Assembly (NCBI GenBank): GCA_041545745.1
Contig: CP168152.1
Span: forward strand, 1,176,001 to 1,240,000
Direction: 5' to 3'
Source: Stenotrophomonas indicatrix
Lineage (GTDB): Bacteria > Pseudomonadota > Gammaproteobacteria > Xanthomonadales > Xanthomonadaceae
DNA: 64,000 bases
Below, one piece after another: positions 33,858 through 42,074 of the stretch; the stretch's first letter is position 1, and each line of letters opens with the position of its first letter. Under the pieces are notes generated by a model. The model was not told the DNA's origin. It made no database searches and was given only the letters and a program-made list of their open reading frames with translations. The position numbers and the translations under genes were made by a program.

Positions 33858-34667
33858 TCAGCCGTTGGCCGGTTTCCAGCACCAGTGCCACGGTTCGTAG
33901 ACGATCCCATGCGGGTTGTCGCGTGGATAGCTCAGATGGAACCCGTGCGCCGCGGCATTGGCCTGCAGCCACGCAAACGCGGCCGTCGCCTCGAAGCTCT
34001 CCTCGGCGGGAGCATCCCCCGGTGTGCCGATGTCCAGTGCGTGGCCACTGTGGTGTTCGCTGAATCCTGGCGCAGCATTGACCTGCAGGATCTGCAGCAC
34101 GCTCTGCCCGCGCGCCAACTTCCGTTCGAAAATGCCGAGCTGATACGCATGGCTGCGGAAGCCGGAGATCGCGTCCAGTGCAATGCCATCCCGCGTGGCA
34201 TGCAGGCGCATCCGTCGCCAACCCTGCGCGGCACCGCGACGCAGCCACAACGGGCGCGCGAAGCGATCACGTCCGGCGAAGTGCAGCAGGCAGGGCTCGG
34301 CCTCCAGCGTCAGCCCGCTGTCGTGCGCATAGCGCTGTGCATCCAGACCCAGCTGCTGCAGCCGCTGCTGCAGGCCAACCAGCGGCAGCCACTGGTCTTC
34401 CAGTGCAGCGCCGAACGGTCGTGACCGTGCGCCATCCAGCAACGCCAGCGCTTCCGCCACGCCTTGTTCCCGCGGCAGGCGCGGCACCAGCGAGTGCACA
34501 CCGTGCGCCAGTACTGCCGCCAGGTAGCGGCCATCCTGCTTGCGCCGCAATACCCATTGCGCGCGCGCCAGCAGGCGGGCGTCGAGATTGCTGCGCGCGC
34601 GCAGCAGTGGCGCTGGCCACAGTTCGACGGTCTCGGTGTTGATCAACAGCGGAGGGGGGCGGTGCAT
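33858..34667 (-). CDS. M15-family D-Ala-D-Ala carboxypeptidase (VanY-like)
   Basis: 269 aa. The C-terminal half carries zinc-peptidase motifs of the M15B family: SGFRSHAYQLGIFERKL (about residues 170-186), SEHHSGHALDIGTPG (with the His-x6-Asp ligand pair) and VYEPWHWCWKP with the final His ligand and catalytic Glu-type residues. The N-terminal about 130 residues are a less conserved extension. It has no obvious signal peptide, which is odd for a peptidoglycan enzyme; export may rely on another route or the N-terminus may be misread. It lies 9 bases after the PH-like gene in the SPFH-led operon and may be its last gene. Confidence 0.85.
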   Translation of the reverse strand: MHRPPPLLINTETVELWPAPLLRARSNLDARLLARAQWVLRRKQDGRYLAAVLAHGVHSLVPRLPREQGVAEALALLDGARSRPFGAALEDQWLPLVGLQQRLQQLGLDAQRYAHDSGLTLEAEPCLLHFAGRDRFARPLWLRRGAAQGWRRMRLHATRDGIALDAISGFRSHAYQLGIFERKLARGQSVLQILQVNAAPGFSEHHSGHALDIGTPGDAPAEESFEATAAFAWLQANAAAHGFHLSYPRDNPHGIVYEPWHWCWKPANG

Positions 34668-34676
34668 CGATCCAGC

Positions 34677-35270
34677 TTACTGCCGTGGCGCCGTGGCGGC
34701 CACCTTGCGCAGCGCCTCCAGCAGGGCCTGCGGGCGCTCCAGGCTGAGCAGCAGGGTGCTGCCGCCGCGCACCGGAATCACCAGCGTGCGTGCGCGATCG
34801 GTGACCAGGGCAAAGCCCTTGCCACCTCCCTGCAGGCGGAAGTGCCCCGAGTAGAAGCCGGGCATGCTGTAGCCGTTGGTCTTGAAGCGGATGCCGTAGC
34901 GGCGATCACGGCCGAGGTCGACCACCTCCGCCTGATCCAGCAGCAGGTCGGCCACCGGCGTGCGGCGACGGTACAGCGTCGAACGCACGTCCAGTACGTT
35001 GTCTGCCAGCTCCACCCGCCGGCGGAAAAACGCCCAGCCCAGGCCGACTCCCATCACCACGATCACCGCCAGGCTCCATGCCGCGCTGCCGCCCATCAGG
35101 AAGAACGGCGGCGACAGCGTGACCTCCATCCAGGGGACGTCGGTGCGGCTGACGTGCAGTTGCGACCAGATGCCGATGCCCAGTACCGCCAGCAGCGGCA
35201 GCAGTACCCACAGCACCCGCAGCGAGGAGCTTTCGGCGACGTCGAACGGGCGTGCATCACTGCCACTCAT
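34677..35270 (-). CDS. Two-span membrane protein with bacterial PH-like domain
   Basis: 197 aa. Two spans (about residues 22-40 and 62-85) anchor a C-terminal domain of about 110 residues (RRRVELADNVLDVRSTLYRR, then GYSMPGFYSGHFRLQGGGKG, then RTLVIPVRG) that looks like the bacterial PH-like fold. The ATG overlaps the upstream hydrolase stop in a 4-base ATGA, so translation is coupled. It is gene five of the SPFH-led operon. A role in membrane organisation is only inferred. Confidence 0.75.
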   Translation of the reverse strand: MSGSDARPFDVAESSSLRVLWVLLPLLAVLGIGIWSQLHVSRTDVPWMEVTLSPPFFLMGGSAAWSLAVIVVMGVGLGWAFFRRRVELADNVLDVRSTLYRRRTPVADLLLDQAEVVDLGRDRRYGIRFKTNGYSMPGFYSGHFRLQGGGKGFALVTDRARTLVIPVRGGSTLLLSLERPQALLEALRKVAATAPRQ

Positions 35271-36556
35271 CGTTGCGACTCCACCCAATGAGCGACGTCA
35301 TCGATCAGCTGCCCATCGACATGGCCCGGCTGCGCGTATTCCTTCAATGAACTGGAGCCGCTGCCGGCGATGCCGATGTGGTTGAGGGCAGGATAGGCCT
35401 TCCATTGCACGTCCTTGCGGTCGGCCAGGGCTTTTTTCCACAGTGCCCAATCCGTTTCTGGTACCTGGAAGTCACGGCCGCCGTGCAGCATCAGCAGTGG
35501 TTTTTTCAATGCCAGCGCATCGCCACGTGCGTTCACCGCTTCGATGCTCTTCCAGAACGTCTGCGGCACGCCCAGTGGCAGTTCGCTGGCGGGTGCAGGC
35601 GTGTCGCTGCGGGCCGCGGCGATCTGTGCTGCCAGCTTGTCCAGGAACGCCTGCTCAGGCGCACTGATCGAGCCGTCCAGCGACAGCAGGTAGCGGTTCT
35701 GCTCCGGCAACAGCTCCAGCAATGTGCGCGCAGGCGCAGCCCACAGGATCGCGCCGCGCGCCTGTGGCCAGCGGCTGGCGATGCGCGGGGCGAGCATGCC
35801 GCCTTGGCTGTGGCCGAGCACGAAGATCCGCTTGCCGTCGATGCGTGGGTCCGCCGCCAACGCGCTCAACGCTGCGATGGCATCGTCGGTGGTCTCGTCA
35901 TCAACGTTGAAGCTGCCGCTCTGGAAGTCCTGGGGACGCGCATGGGTGCGCTTGTCGTAGCGCAGCACGGCGATGCCCTGGGCGGCCAGGCCGCGGGCGA
36001 TGTCCAGGAACGGGCGGTTGCCACCGATGGTTTCGTCGCGATCCTGTGGGCCGGAGCCGTGCACCAGCACTACGGCCGGGAACGGTCCTTTGCCCTTGGG
36101 CAGGGACAAGGTGCCGGGCAGCGCACCCCGTGCCTGTGGCACGCTGAAATCGGCCTCGCTGTAGTTCGCGTCGGATGGCGGTGGCGGCGCCTTGGCGGCC
36201 GGGGCCGGGCGCAGCAGCAGGCCAGCCACTTGGTCCTGCGCGTTCACCGCCACCTGCGCGATCACTGCACCGCTGGCGAACTGCAGTGGTACTTCCACCA
36301 GGTGCAGGCCCTGCTGCTCGCTGCTGTGCGCCGGCCCGCGCTGCTTCAGTTCACCCAGCGACTGCCACAGGCCCTGCAGCTTGTCGGCAGGCACGGCTGC
36401 GGCCATCTGCGGGGTCAGCATGGCCTCGGCATCGGCGGTGCGCCCTGCCTGCAGGTGATCGAGCAGGCGTGCTGCGACCTGCTGCGGTTCGCCAGCGGAT
36501 GCGCTGGCGGACAACAGGGCAAGGGAAACAGCAAGCAACGAGCGGCGTGCGCCCAT
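35267..36556 (-). CDS. Exported alpha/beta hydrolase with DUF3887-like N-domain
   Basis: 429 aa. The signal peptide ends near SASASAG (about 22). Residues about 25-115 form a DUF3887-like region and about 130-429 a hydrolase domain: VVLVHGSGPQDRDET (oxyanion HGSG), nucleophile Ser in LGHSQGGMLAPR, Asp in LLMLHGGRDFQVP and His in YPALNHIG. The catalytic set is complete. The ATG at 36556 follows AAGGAG from the end of the DUF4177 gene, leaving a 2-base gap. The substrate is unknown; an esterase or peptidase-like activity outside the cytoplasm is possible. Confidence 0.85.
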   Translation of the reverse strand: MGARRSLLAVSLALLSASASAGEPQQVAARLLDHLQAGRTADAEAMLTPQMAAAVPADKLQGLWQSLGELKQRGPAHSSEQQGLHLVEVPLQFASGAVIAQVAVNAQDQVAGLLLRPAPAAKAPPPPSDANYSEADFSVPQARGALPGTLSLPKGKGPFPAVVLVHGSGPQDRDETIGGNRPFLDIARGLAAQGIAVLRYDKRTHARPQDFQSGSFNVDDETTDDAIAALSALAADPRIDGKRIFVLGHSQGGMLAPRIASRWPQARGAILWAAPARTLLELLPEQNRYLLSLDGSISAPEQAFLDKLAAQIAAARSDTPAPASELPLGVPQTFWKSIEAVNARGDALALKKPLLMLHGGRDFQVPETDWALWKKALADRKDVQWKAYPALNHIGIAGSGSSSLKEYAQPGHVDGQLIDDVAHWVESQR

Positions 36557-36558
36557 GG

Positions 36559-36738
36559 TCACAGCTCCTTCTTGAAGACCAGCAGGGCCGGGCGCATCGG
36601 CGCCGGGATGATGATGTTGACCAGTTCCCAGCCGAGCTGGCCCTGGCGGCTGAGTTCGGCCTGGATGTCGTCAGCCTTCTGCAGGCCCATCATGGTGGTC
36701 TTGACCTCGACGGTCAGGTAGCTCCAGCGCTTGCTCAT
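36559..36738 (-). CDS. Small DUF4177-like protein
   Basis: 59 aa, beginning [18 protein letters not shown] and ending [11 protein letters not shown]. The W-x-Y-x-x-V start, [14 protein letters not shown] in the middle and a final hydrophobic strand with lysines fit the DUF4177 family. It is too short to be found by long-ORF searches. The ATG overlaps the stop of the ribbon-helix-helix gene by four bases (ATGA), and it is followed after two bases by the hydrolase gene, so it is certainly part of the same unit. An AAGGA site lies upstream. Confidence 0.8.
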   Translation of the reverse strand: MSKRWSYLTVEVKTTMMGLQKADDIQAELSRQGQLGWELVNIIIPAPMRPALLVFKKEL

Positions 36739-36914
36739 TCCTTGTCCTCCGGCGATGGCTTGGGTTTCGGCAGGCGTCCTGCCTTGCGCAGGGCGTCGCG
36801 CAGCACGTATTCAATCTGCGCGTTGAGGCTGCGCAGTTCATCGTCCGCCCAGCGCTGTGCGGCCGCCAGGACCTCGGCGTTGATGCGCAGCGGATAGGCT
36901 TTTTTCTCGCTCAT
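36735..36914 (-). CDS. Small ribbon-helix-helix (Arc-like) DNA-binding protein
   Basis: 59 aa: [20 protein letters not shown] gives the beta strand (YPLRI) and first helix, and [20 protein letters not shown] gives the second helix with the S-x-N-x-x-I pattern of Arc/MetJ-type proteins. A basic tail ([17 protein letters not shown]) follows. It likely binds DNA as a dimer and is a candidate regulator of its own operon through the paired GATATC sites at 37871-37890. It lies 45 bases after the SPFH gene. Confidence 0.8.
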   Translation of the reverse strand: MSEKKAYPLRINAEVLAAAQRWADDELRSLNAQIEYVLRDALRKAGRLPKPKPSPEDKE

Positions 36915-36959
36915 GCAGACTCCTGGCGGGGCGGTGGGGCGCCCCGTTGCGAGGGTGGC

Positions 36960-37841
36960 TCAGTACAGCGAGCCGGTGTTGACGACCGGCTGCGTGCCGC
37001 GGTCCGAGCACAGCACGGTCAACAGGTTGCTGACCATGTGCGCCTTGCGCTCCTCATCCAGCTGCACCACGCCGTTCTTCTGCAGCTCGGCCAGCGCCAT
37101 CTCGACCATGCCGACCGCGCCGGCGACGATGCGCGTGCGTGCGGCGATGACCGCGTTTGCCTGCTGCCGCTGCAGCATCGCCTGGGCGATTTCAGCGGCG
37201 TAGGCGAGGTGGCTGATGCGCGCATCGATCACCTGCACGCCGGCATCGGCCAGGCGCTCGGCCAGTTCGTTCTTCAGGTGCTGGGAGATCTCGCTGGCGT
37301 GGCTGCGCAGTGCAAGCTGGCCGTCCTCGTGCTGGTCATAGGGGTAGCTGGTGGCCATCGCGCGCAGTGCCGATTCGGACTGGATGTGCACGAAGCTCTC
37401 GTAGTCGTCCACGTTGTAGACCGCTTCGGAGGCATCGACCACCTGCCAGACGATCACCGCGGCGATCTCGATCGGGCTGCCGTCCAGCTCGTTGACCTTC
37501 AGCTTGCCGCTCTCGAAATTGCGCACGCGCTGGCTCACGCGGCGCTTGCTGAAGAAGGGATTGTTCCAGCGCAGGCCGTTGTCCTTGACGGTGCCTACGT
37601 ACTTGCCGAACAGGCTGACCACCGCCGCCTGGTTGGGCTGCACGGTGTACAGACCGGCCAGCGCAACCAGCGCCAGCGCAGCAATCAGCAGGCCGGCCAG
37701 GATCAGCAGCACGTTGGGTGAGCCGGTGCTGGCCTTCGCCGCGACCCCAGCCACGAACAGGGCGCCGCCGGCGAGGGCTACGAGCAGGGACCCGGCGAGC
37801 GCGCCCAGGCCGTTGAGGGAGGACAGCGACTTCTCTTTCAT
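36960..37841 (-). CDS. SPFH/band-7 (stomatin-like) membrane protein
   Basis: 293 aa. Two N-terminal spans (about residues 13-33 and 43-64) precede an SPFH domain: [20 protein letters not shown] (about 64-83), [40 protein letters not shown], and the [20 protein letters not shown] segment, then a helical tail [24 protein letters not shown] proteins form oligomers in membrane microdomains and often work with proteases or lipid enzymes. It is the first gene of the five-gene (or six with M15) operon and is divergent from purT. Confidence 0.88.
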   Translation of the reverse strand: MKEKSLSSLNGLGALAGSLLVALAGGALFVAGVAAKASTGSPNVLLILAGLLIAALALVALAGLYTVQPNQAAVVSLFGKYVGTVKDNGLRWNNPFFSKRRVSQRVRNFESGKLKVNELDGSPIEIAAVIVWQVVDASEAVYNVDDYESFVHIQSESALRAMATSYPYDQHEDGQLALRSHASEISQHLKNELAERLADAGVQVIDARISHLAYAAEIAQAMLQRQQANAVIAARTRIVAGAVGMVEMALAELQKNGVVQLDEERKAHMVSNLLTVLCSDRGTQPVVNTGSLY

Positions 37842-37870
37842 GGCGGTACGTCCTTGAGGGTTCGAATTTA

Positions 37871-37890
37871 AGATATCAAAGTGATATCAC
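37871..37890. promoter_or_regulatory. Paired GATATC sites between the SPFH operon and purT
   Basis: AGATATCAAAGTGATATCAC holds two GATATC hexamers spaced 11 bases apart (about one helical turn); the second is the centre of the perfect palindrome GTGATATCAC. It lies 30 bases upstream of the SPFH start. This is an attractive operator for the small Arc-like protein of the operon, but binding is inferred only. Confidence 0.45.
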
Positions 37891-37987
37891 ATTCGGACTG
37901 CCGCTCGTCGGCTGGGCTTGCCCAGGCGCTGCGGCTGGACCGGCTAGAATGCCCACCCGCCTTCACATCGCTGCTGGAACCCCCGCC

Positions 37988-39175
37988 ATGGCCAAGCTTG
38001 GAACCCCGTTGTCCCCCTCCGCCACCCGCGTGCTGCTGCTGGGCTCGGGCGAACTTGGCAAGGAAGTGGCCATCGAACTGCAGCGGCTGGGCGTGGAAGT
38101 GATCGCTGCCGACCGTTACGCCGATGCCCCGGCCATGCAGGTGGCACACCGCTCGCACGTGATCGACATGCTGGATGCGATGGCTCTGCGCCAGTTGATC
38201 GCGCAGGAGCAGCCGCACCTGGTGGTGCCGGAGATCGAGGCGATCCATACCGAGACCCTGGTGCAGCTGGAACAGGAGCAGGGCCTGCGGGTGATCCCGA
38301 CTGCGCGTGCGGCGCGCCTGACCATGGACCGTGAGGGCATCCGTCGCCTGGCCGCCGAGACGCTGGGCCTGCCGACCTCGCCGTACCGCTTCGTGGATAC
38401 GGAGGCCGAGTACCGCGACGCCGTGGCGGCGATCGGCCTGCCGTGCGTGGTCAAGCCGGTGATGTCGTCCTCGGGCAAGGGCCAGAGCACGCTGCGCAGC
38501 GAGGCGGACATCGCCCCGGCCTGGGAGTACGCGCAGACCGGCGGCCGTGCCGGTGCCGGCCGCTGCATCGTCGAGGGTTTCATCGACTTCGATTACGAGA
38601 TCACCCTGCTGACCGTACGCCATGCCGGCGGCACTTTGTTCTGCGCGCCGATCGGGCACCTGCAGAAGGAGGGCGACTATCGCGAAAGCTGGCAGCCGCA
38701 ACCGATGTCGGACAAGGCGCTGGCGCGTGCCGAGGAGATCTCGCGCGCGATCACCGATGATCTCGGTGGCTGGGGGCTGTTCGGCGTCGAACTGTTCGTG
38801 AAGGGCGACGAGGTGTGGTTCAGCGAAGTATCGCCGCGCCCGCACGACACCGGCCTGGTGACGCTGGTCTCGCAGGAGCTGAGCGAGTTCGCGCTGCATG
38901 CGCGGGCCATCCTCGGCCTGCCGATCCCGGTGATCCGCCAGAGTGGCCCATCGGCCTCGTGCGCGCTGCTGGCGCATGGCGAAGGCGTGCCGTACTTCAA
39001 CAACGTTGCCGCCGCACTGCAGGTGCCGGACACCGCCGTGCGCCTGTTCGGCAAGCCGAGCGTGCATGGCCACCGCCGCGTCGGCGTGACCCTGGCGCGC
39101 GCGGAAACCATCGACGAAGCGCGTGCGCTTGCCCGCGACGCCGCCGAAGTAATCGGCGTCGAACTGCGCCCTTGA
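37988..39175 (+). CDS. purT: Formate-dependent phosphoribosylglycinamide formyltransferase
   Basis: 395-aa ATP-grasp enzyme of purine synthesis (GAR transformylase 2): GAR + formate + ATP give FGAR. The N-terminal [20 protein letters not shown] is diagnostic (about residues 14-33), with [13 protein letters not shown] and [14 protein letters not shown] (ATP-grasp) following, and [20 protein letters not shown] as the metal/ATP block. The ATG at 37988 (MAKLGTPLS) is chosen because the upstream frame starts within the promoter region (TAGAAT at 37944-37949). Confidence 0.96.
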   Translation: MAKLGTPLSPSATRVLLLGSGELGKEVAIELQRLGVEVIAADRYADAPAMQVAHRSHVIDMLDAMALRQLIAQEQPHLVVPEIEAIHTETLVQLEQEQGLRVIPTARAARLTMDREGIRRLAAETLGLPTSPYRFVDTEAEYRDAVAAIGLPCVVKPVMSSSGKGQSTLRSEADIAPAWEYAQTGGRAGAGRCIVEGFIDFDYEITLLTVRHAGGTLFCAPIGHLQKEGDYRESWQPQPMSDKALARAEEISRAITDDLGGWGLFGVELFVKGDEVWFSEVSPRPHDTGLVTLVSQELSEFALHARAILGLPIPVIRQSGPSASCALLAHGEGVPYFNNVAAALQVPDTAVRLFGKPSVHGHRRVGVTLARAETIDEARALARDAAEVIGVELRP

Positions 39176-39182
39176 AAAAGAA

Positions 39183-39278
39183 GCGACGACCAACGGTCGT
39201 CGCCTACCGAATTTCGGTGGGTACCGACCGTTGATCGGTACAGATTTCCGGTGGGTACCGACCGTTGGTCGGTACCCC
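39183..39278. repeat. Three palindromes after purT (GTCGTCG/GTACCGACC class)
   Basis: 39183-39203 pairs GCGACGACC with GGTCGTCGC; 39219-39241 and 39253-39278 are two near-identical units of about 34 bases built on GGTACCGACC and GGTCGGTACC. They lie between convergent purT and an EEP-family gene and could end both transcripts. Confidence 0.7.
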
Positions 39279-39289
39279 ATCAACACCGG

Positions 39290-40498
39290 TTACGGCTTCA
39301 CGTCCACCCACACCAGGTGGTGGTCGCTACCGTCGGCGATCTTCGCCTCGGCACTTTCATTGGCCGGCCAGAACACGCCGCTGCCGATGTACTCGAAACC
39401 GGTCGAGGGCAGCACGTAGTCCAGGCGCATGGTGCCGGACTTCGGGCCGAAATCGCCGGTGGCATGGAACGGCGCACCCTTGCGGGCGATGCCCTTGGCC
39501 GCATAGGCCAGGCTGGTCTGCTCGGCGCCGACGCTGCGCGGGGTGGGGTAGCGCAGAACGCGGGCGTTCTCGATCAGTTCGACGATCGCCTCGTGGCGGC
39601 CATCGCCATCGACCGGATCGTTGTTGAGGTCGCCAAGGATGACAAAGCGTGCATCCTGGGCCAGGCCACCGCACTGACCCTTGTCGTCGCACAGCCACGG
39701 CTTGTCACCCTTGGACAGGTATTCCTGCCACAGGCGCAGTTCGTCATGGTTGCGCGCGGCGTTGCGCTTTTCCGGGCCGTCGAACACCGGCGGCGTCGGG
39801 TGCGAGACCAGCGCGTGGACCACGCCAGCCGGGGTCTTCACCGGCACGTCCCAATGCGACTTCGACGACAGCCGCAGCTGCGACCAGACGGTGTCGTTGT
39901 AGAAGCTCTTGCCGGTACGCGGATCGACCGGACGGATCGCGCCGGGCATCGCACTCCACTTCAGCAGCTGGAAACTGCGTACTTTGGCTTCGTCAATCGG
40001 GTAACGCGACAGCACCAGCATGCCGTACTGACCCGGGTGCAGGCCGTAGCCCCAGGCGTCGTTGCCGCGGCCGCGGCCTTCGCCGCCGACCACACCGTTG
40101 TTGTCCAGGTCCAGGCCGCTGGGCACGCCGGTGTTCACCGGTGCCAGGTAGCGGTAGGCGAAGTGCAGCGGCTTGCCGCCACCGGGCTGGGCCACTTCCA
40201 GGTAGCGCTTCTGGAACAGGTCGGCGGCACGATGGGCGTCGTCGAAATCGAATTCGTTCAACAGCACCAGATCCGGACGCGCCTGCTGCAGCACCGCAGC
40301 GATCTTGCGTGCGTGTTCGCTGTCGCCTTCCAGCTCGGCGATCAGGCCGCCGGCTTCGTCCGAATACAGCGAGGTGTTGTAGGTGGCCAGGCGCAGCGCT
40401 GCAGACGGTTTTTCGGTCATCGCGGGGGACGTGGCGAAGGCGGGAGCGGTGGCGCCACAGAGCAGGGCCAGGCCGAGGATCAGGGGTTTGGCGTTCAT
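39290..40498 (-). CDS. Exported endonuclease/exonuclease/phosphatase (EEP) family protein
   Basis: 402 aa with a signal peptide (residues 1-22, LILGLALLCGATAPAFA). EEP fold motifs: RLATYNTSLY (about residues 36-45), the metal-binding Glu in LLNEFDFDD (about 79-87), VLGDLNNDP-like ILGDLNNDPVDG (about 290), and a closing SDHHLVWVD with catalytic Asp-His. The active site is complete. Substrates of such periplasmic enzymes vary (nucleic acid, phosphodiesters, sphingomyelin), so the specific reaction is not assigned. It lies 38 bases downstream of bpt. Confidence 0.85.
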   Translation of the reverse strand: MNAKPLILGLALLCGATAPAFATSPAMTEKPSAALRLATYNTSLYSDEAGGLIAELEGDSEHARKIAAVLQQARPDLVLLNEFDFDDAHRAADLFQKRYLEVAQPGGGKPLHFAYRYLAPVNTGVPSGLDLDNNGVVGGEGRGRGNDAWGYGLHPGQYGMLVLSRYPIDEAKVRSFQLLKWSAMPGAIRPVDPRTGKSFYNDTVWSQLRLSSKSHWDVPVKTPAGVVHALVSHPTPPVFDGPEKRNAARNHDELRLWQEYLSKGDKPWLCDDKGQCGGLAQDARFVILGDLNNDPVDGDGRHEAIVELIENARVLRYPTPRSVGAEQTSLAYAAKGIARKGAPFHATGDFGPKSGTMRLDYVLPSTGFEYIGSGVFWPANESAEAKIADGSDHHLVWVDVKP

Positions 40499-40536
40499 GG
40501 GCCGTATTGTGCACTCGGCCCGGTGTCAGTGGTTTG

Positions 40537-41292
40537 TCAGCGTCCGTCCAGATCGTCATCGAAATCATGCCAGCGGCGGCCGTCGTAGGCCTCCAGCGGG
40601 CGGTAGCGCCGCTTGTAATCCATCTTCTGGTGCTCGCGTATCCAGTAGCCCAGGTACAGATGTGGCAGGCCCTCGCGGCGGGCCCACTCCAGCTGCTGCA
40701 GGATCGCGAACGTGCCCAGCCCGCGGGCGGAATGTGCGGGGTCGAAGAAGGTATAGACCGCCGACAGCCCGTGCTCGGTCACATCGGTCACCGCCACGCC
40801 CAGCAGCTGGCTGGGCTGGCCGTCATGGCCGGGCAGGCGCATTTCCATGAAGCGCGTGTGCGACCAGCTGCCGATCAGGAACTGCTCGAACTCGTGCGGG
40901 CCGTGGTCGTCCATGCCGCCCTTGGCATGACGATGTACCAGGTAGCGGTGGTACAGCTCGAACAGATCCTCTCGCGGCATGGCTGCAGTGATGCGCACTT
41001 CCAGGTCGGCATTGCGGGCGGCGCAGCGGCGCTGGCTGCGGTCTGGGGCGAAGCGCGCCACCGGGATGCGCACGGCGACGCAGGCGTGGCAGTTCGCACA
41101 GTGCGGGCGATAGACCAGATCACCGCTGCGGCGGAATCCCCAGCTCAGGGCAAGTGGATACAGCCCGCCGAGGCGACGGTCCTGCGGGTCCAGCACCAGA
41201 TCGCGCGCGACCCGGTCCGGCCAGTACCCGCAGGGGTGCTCGCCGGTCTGGAACAGTCGCAGTTCGTCGTCTCTGTCGCCGTGTCTCGCCAT
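40537..41292 (-). CDS. bpt: Aspartate/glutamate leucyltransferase (Ate/Bpt family)
   Basis: 251 aa. Transfers Leu from Leu-tRNA to N-terminal Asp or Glu of proteins, marking them for the ClpS/ClpAP N-degron path. Hallmarks: [16 protein letters not shown] (about residues 21-36), the cysteine cluster [26 protein letters not shown], and the C-terminal [20 protein letters not shown]. The ATG at 41292 begins [13 protein letters not shown]; upstream residues do not match. Confidence 0.93.
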   Translation of the reverse strand: MARHGDRDDELRLFQTGEHPCGYWPDRVARDLVLDPQDRRLGGLYPLALSWGFRRSGDLVYRPHCANCHACVAVRIPVARFAPDRSQRRCAARNADLEVRITAAMPREDLFELYHRYLVHRHAKGGMDDHGPHEFEQFLIGSWSHTRFMEMRLPGHDGQPSQLLGVAVTDVTEHGLSAVYTFFDPAHSARGLGTFAILQQLEWARREGLPHLYLGYWIREHQKMDYKRRYRPLEAYDGRRWHDFDDDLDGR

Positions 41293-41448
41293 GGGCACAG
41301 CATAGCTCCAGCCTGTCGCAATGGCCGCGACTGTCCGCCGGATGAATGGGATAGGCGGCTGCGTCAACCGAGGCTGTGGTCAGGCGTTCTTGTCCTCCGA
41401 GGGTGAGGTGTTCACCCCGATGCCAATCCCATTCCCAGGAGTGACCCC

Positions 41449-42015
41449 ATGATCCGTACCCCCCTGCTGCTGGCCCTGCTGCTCGGCACTTCCGCGACCG
41501 GTATCGCCTTGGCCGCCGACACCCCGGCTGCACCGGCACAACGCCCGGCCAAGCTGGATACCAATGGCGATGGTGTCATCGACCGCAGCGAAGCGGCGGC
41601 CAACCCGCGCCTGGCCACAAAATTCGACGAGCTGGACAAGAACAAGGACGGCAAGCTCTCGCGTGATGAACTGCCGCGCTGGAAGCATGGCCGCCACGGT
41701 GGTCGCGGTGGCGAGCGTTGGGCCAAGCTGGACGCGAACAAGGATGGCCGCATCAGCCGTGAGGAAGCCAAGGCCGATCCGCGCCTGGCCGAGCGTTTCG
41801 ACCAGCTCGACCTCAACAAGGATGGCTACCTGGACAAGGTCGACCGCGAGCTGCGCATGAAGCAGCATCGTGACGCTTGGTTCGCCGCGGCCGACACCAA
41901 CAAGGATGGTCAGCTGAGCAAGGCCGAGTTTGATGCCGCCAAGGGCCCGATGCACGGTGGGCCGCGCCACGGCGGCCCGCGTGACGGCGCCGCGCCGAAG
42001 CCGCAGCGCAACTGA
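41449..42015 (+). CDS. Secreted EF-hand calcium-binding protein
   Basis: 188 aa with a signal peptide (MIRTPLLLALLLGTSATGIA, cleavage near LAADT). Five EF-hand loops follow: DTNGDGVIDRSE, DKNKDGKLSRDE, DANKDGRISREE, DLNKDGYLDKVD and DTNKDGQLSKAE, with the expected 1-3-5-12 acidic residues except that the fourth ends in Asp. The C-terminus is His/Gly/Pro-rich (GPMHGGPRHGGPRD). A calcium-binding periplasmic protein of unknown partner. It precedes a terminator at 42038. Confidence 0.88.
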   Translation: MIRTPLLLALLLGTSATGIALAADTPAAPAQRPAKLDTNGDGVIDRSEAAANPRLATKFDELDKNKDGKLSRDELPRWKHGRHGGRGGERWAKLDANKDGRISREEAKADPRLAERFDQLDLNKDGYLDKVDRELRMKQHRDAWFAAADTNKDGQLSKAEFDAAKGPMHGGPRHGGPRDGAAPKPQRN

Positions 42016-42037
42016 TCGCGCACTCCCCAGGTACCTG

Positions 42038-42070
42038 CATCGCCGGCATCATGCCGGCGATGTTTGTTTG
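42038..42070 (+). terminator. Rho-independent terminator after the EF-hand gene
   Basis: CATCGCCGGC pairs with GCCGGCGATG around a five-base loop, followed by TTTGTTTG. The convergent sigma factor gene ends at 42075, so this hairpin overlaps the gap and can serve both genes. Confidence 0.75.
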
Positions 42071-42074
42071 TGGG

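Noticed and set aside
36559..36914. Idea that the two 59-codon genes form a toxin-antitoxin pair
   Set aside because: The Arc-like protein and DUF4177-like protein sit inside a five-gene operon and the second has no toxin features; the operon view explains them better.
37868..39286. Minus-strand ORF opposite purT
   Set aside because: purT has clear ATP-grasp motifs; the ORF also reads into palindromic repeats.
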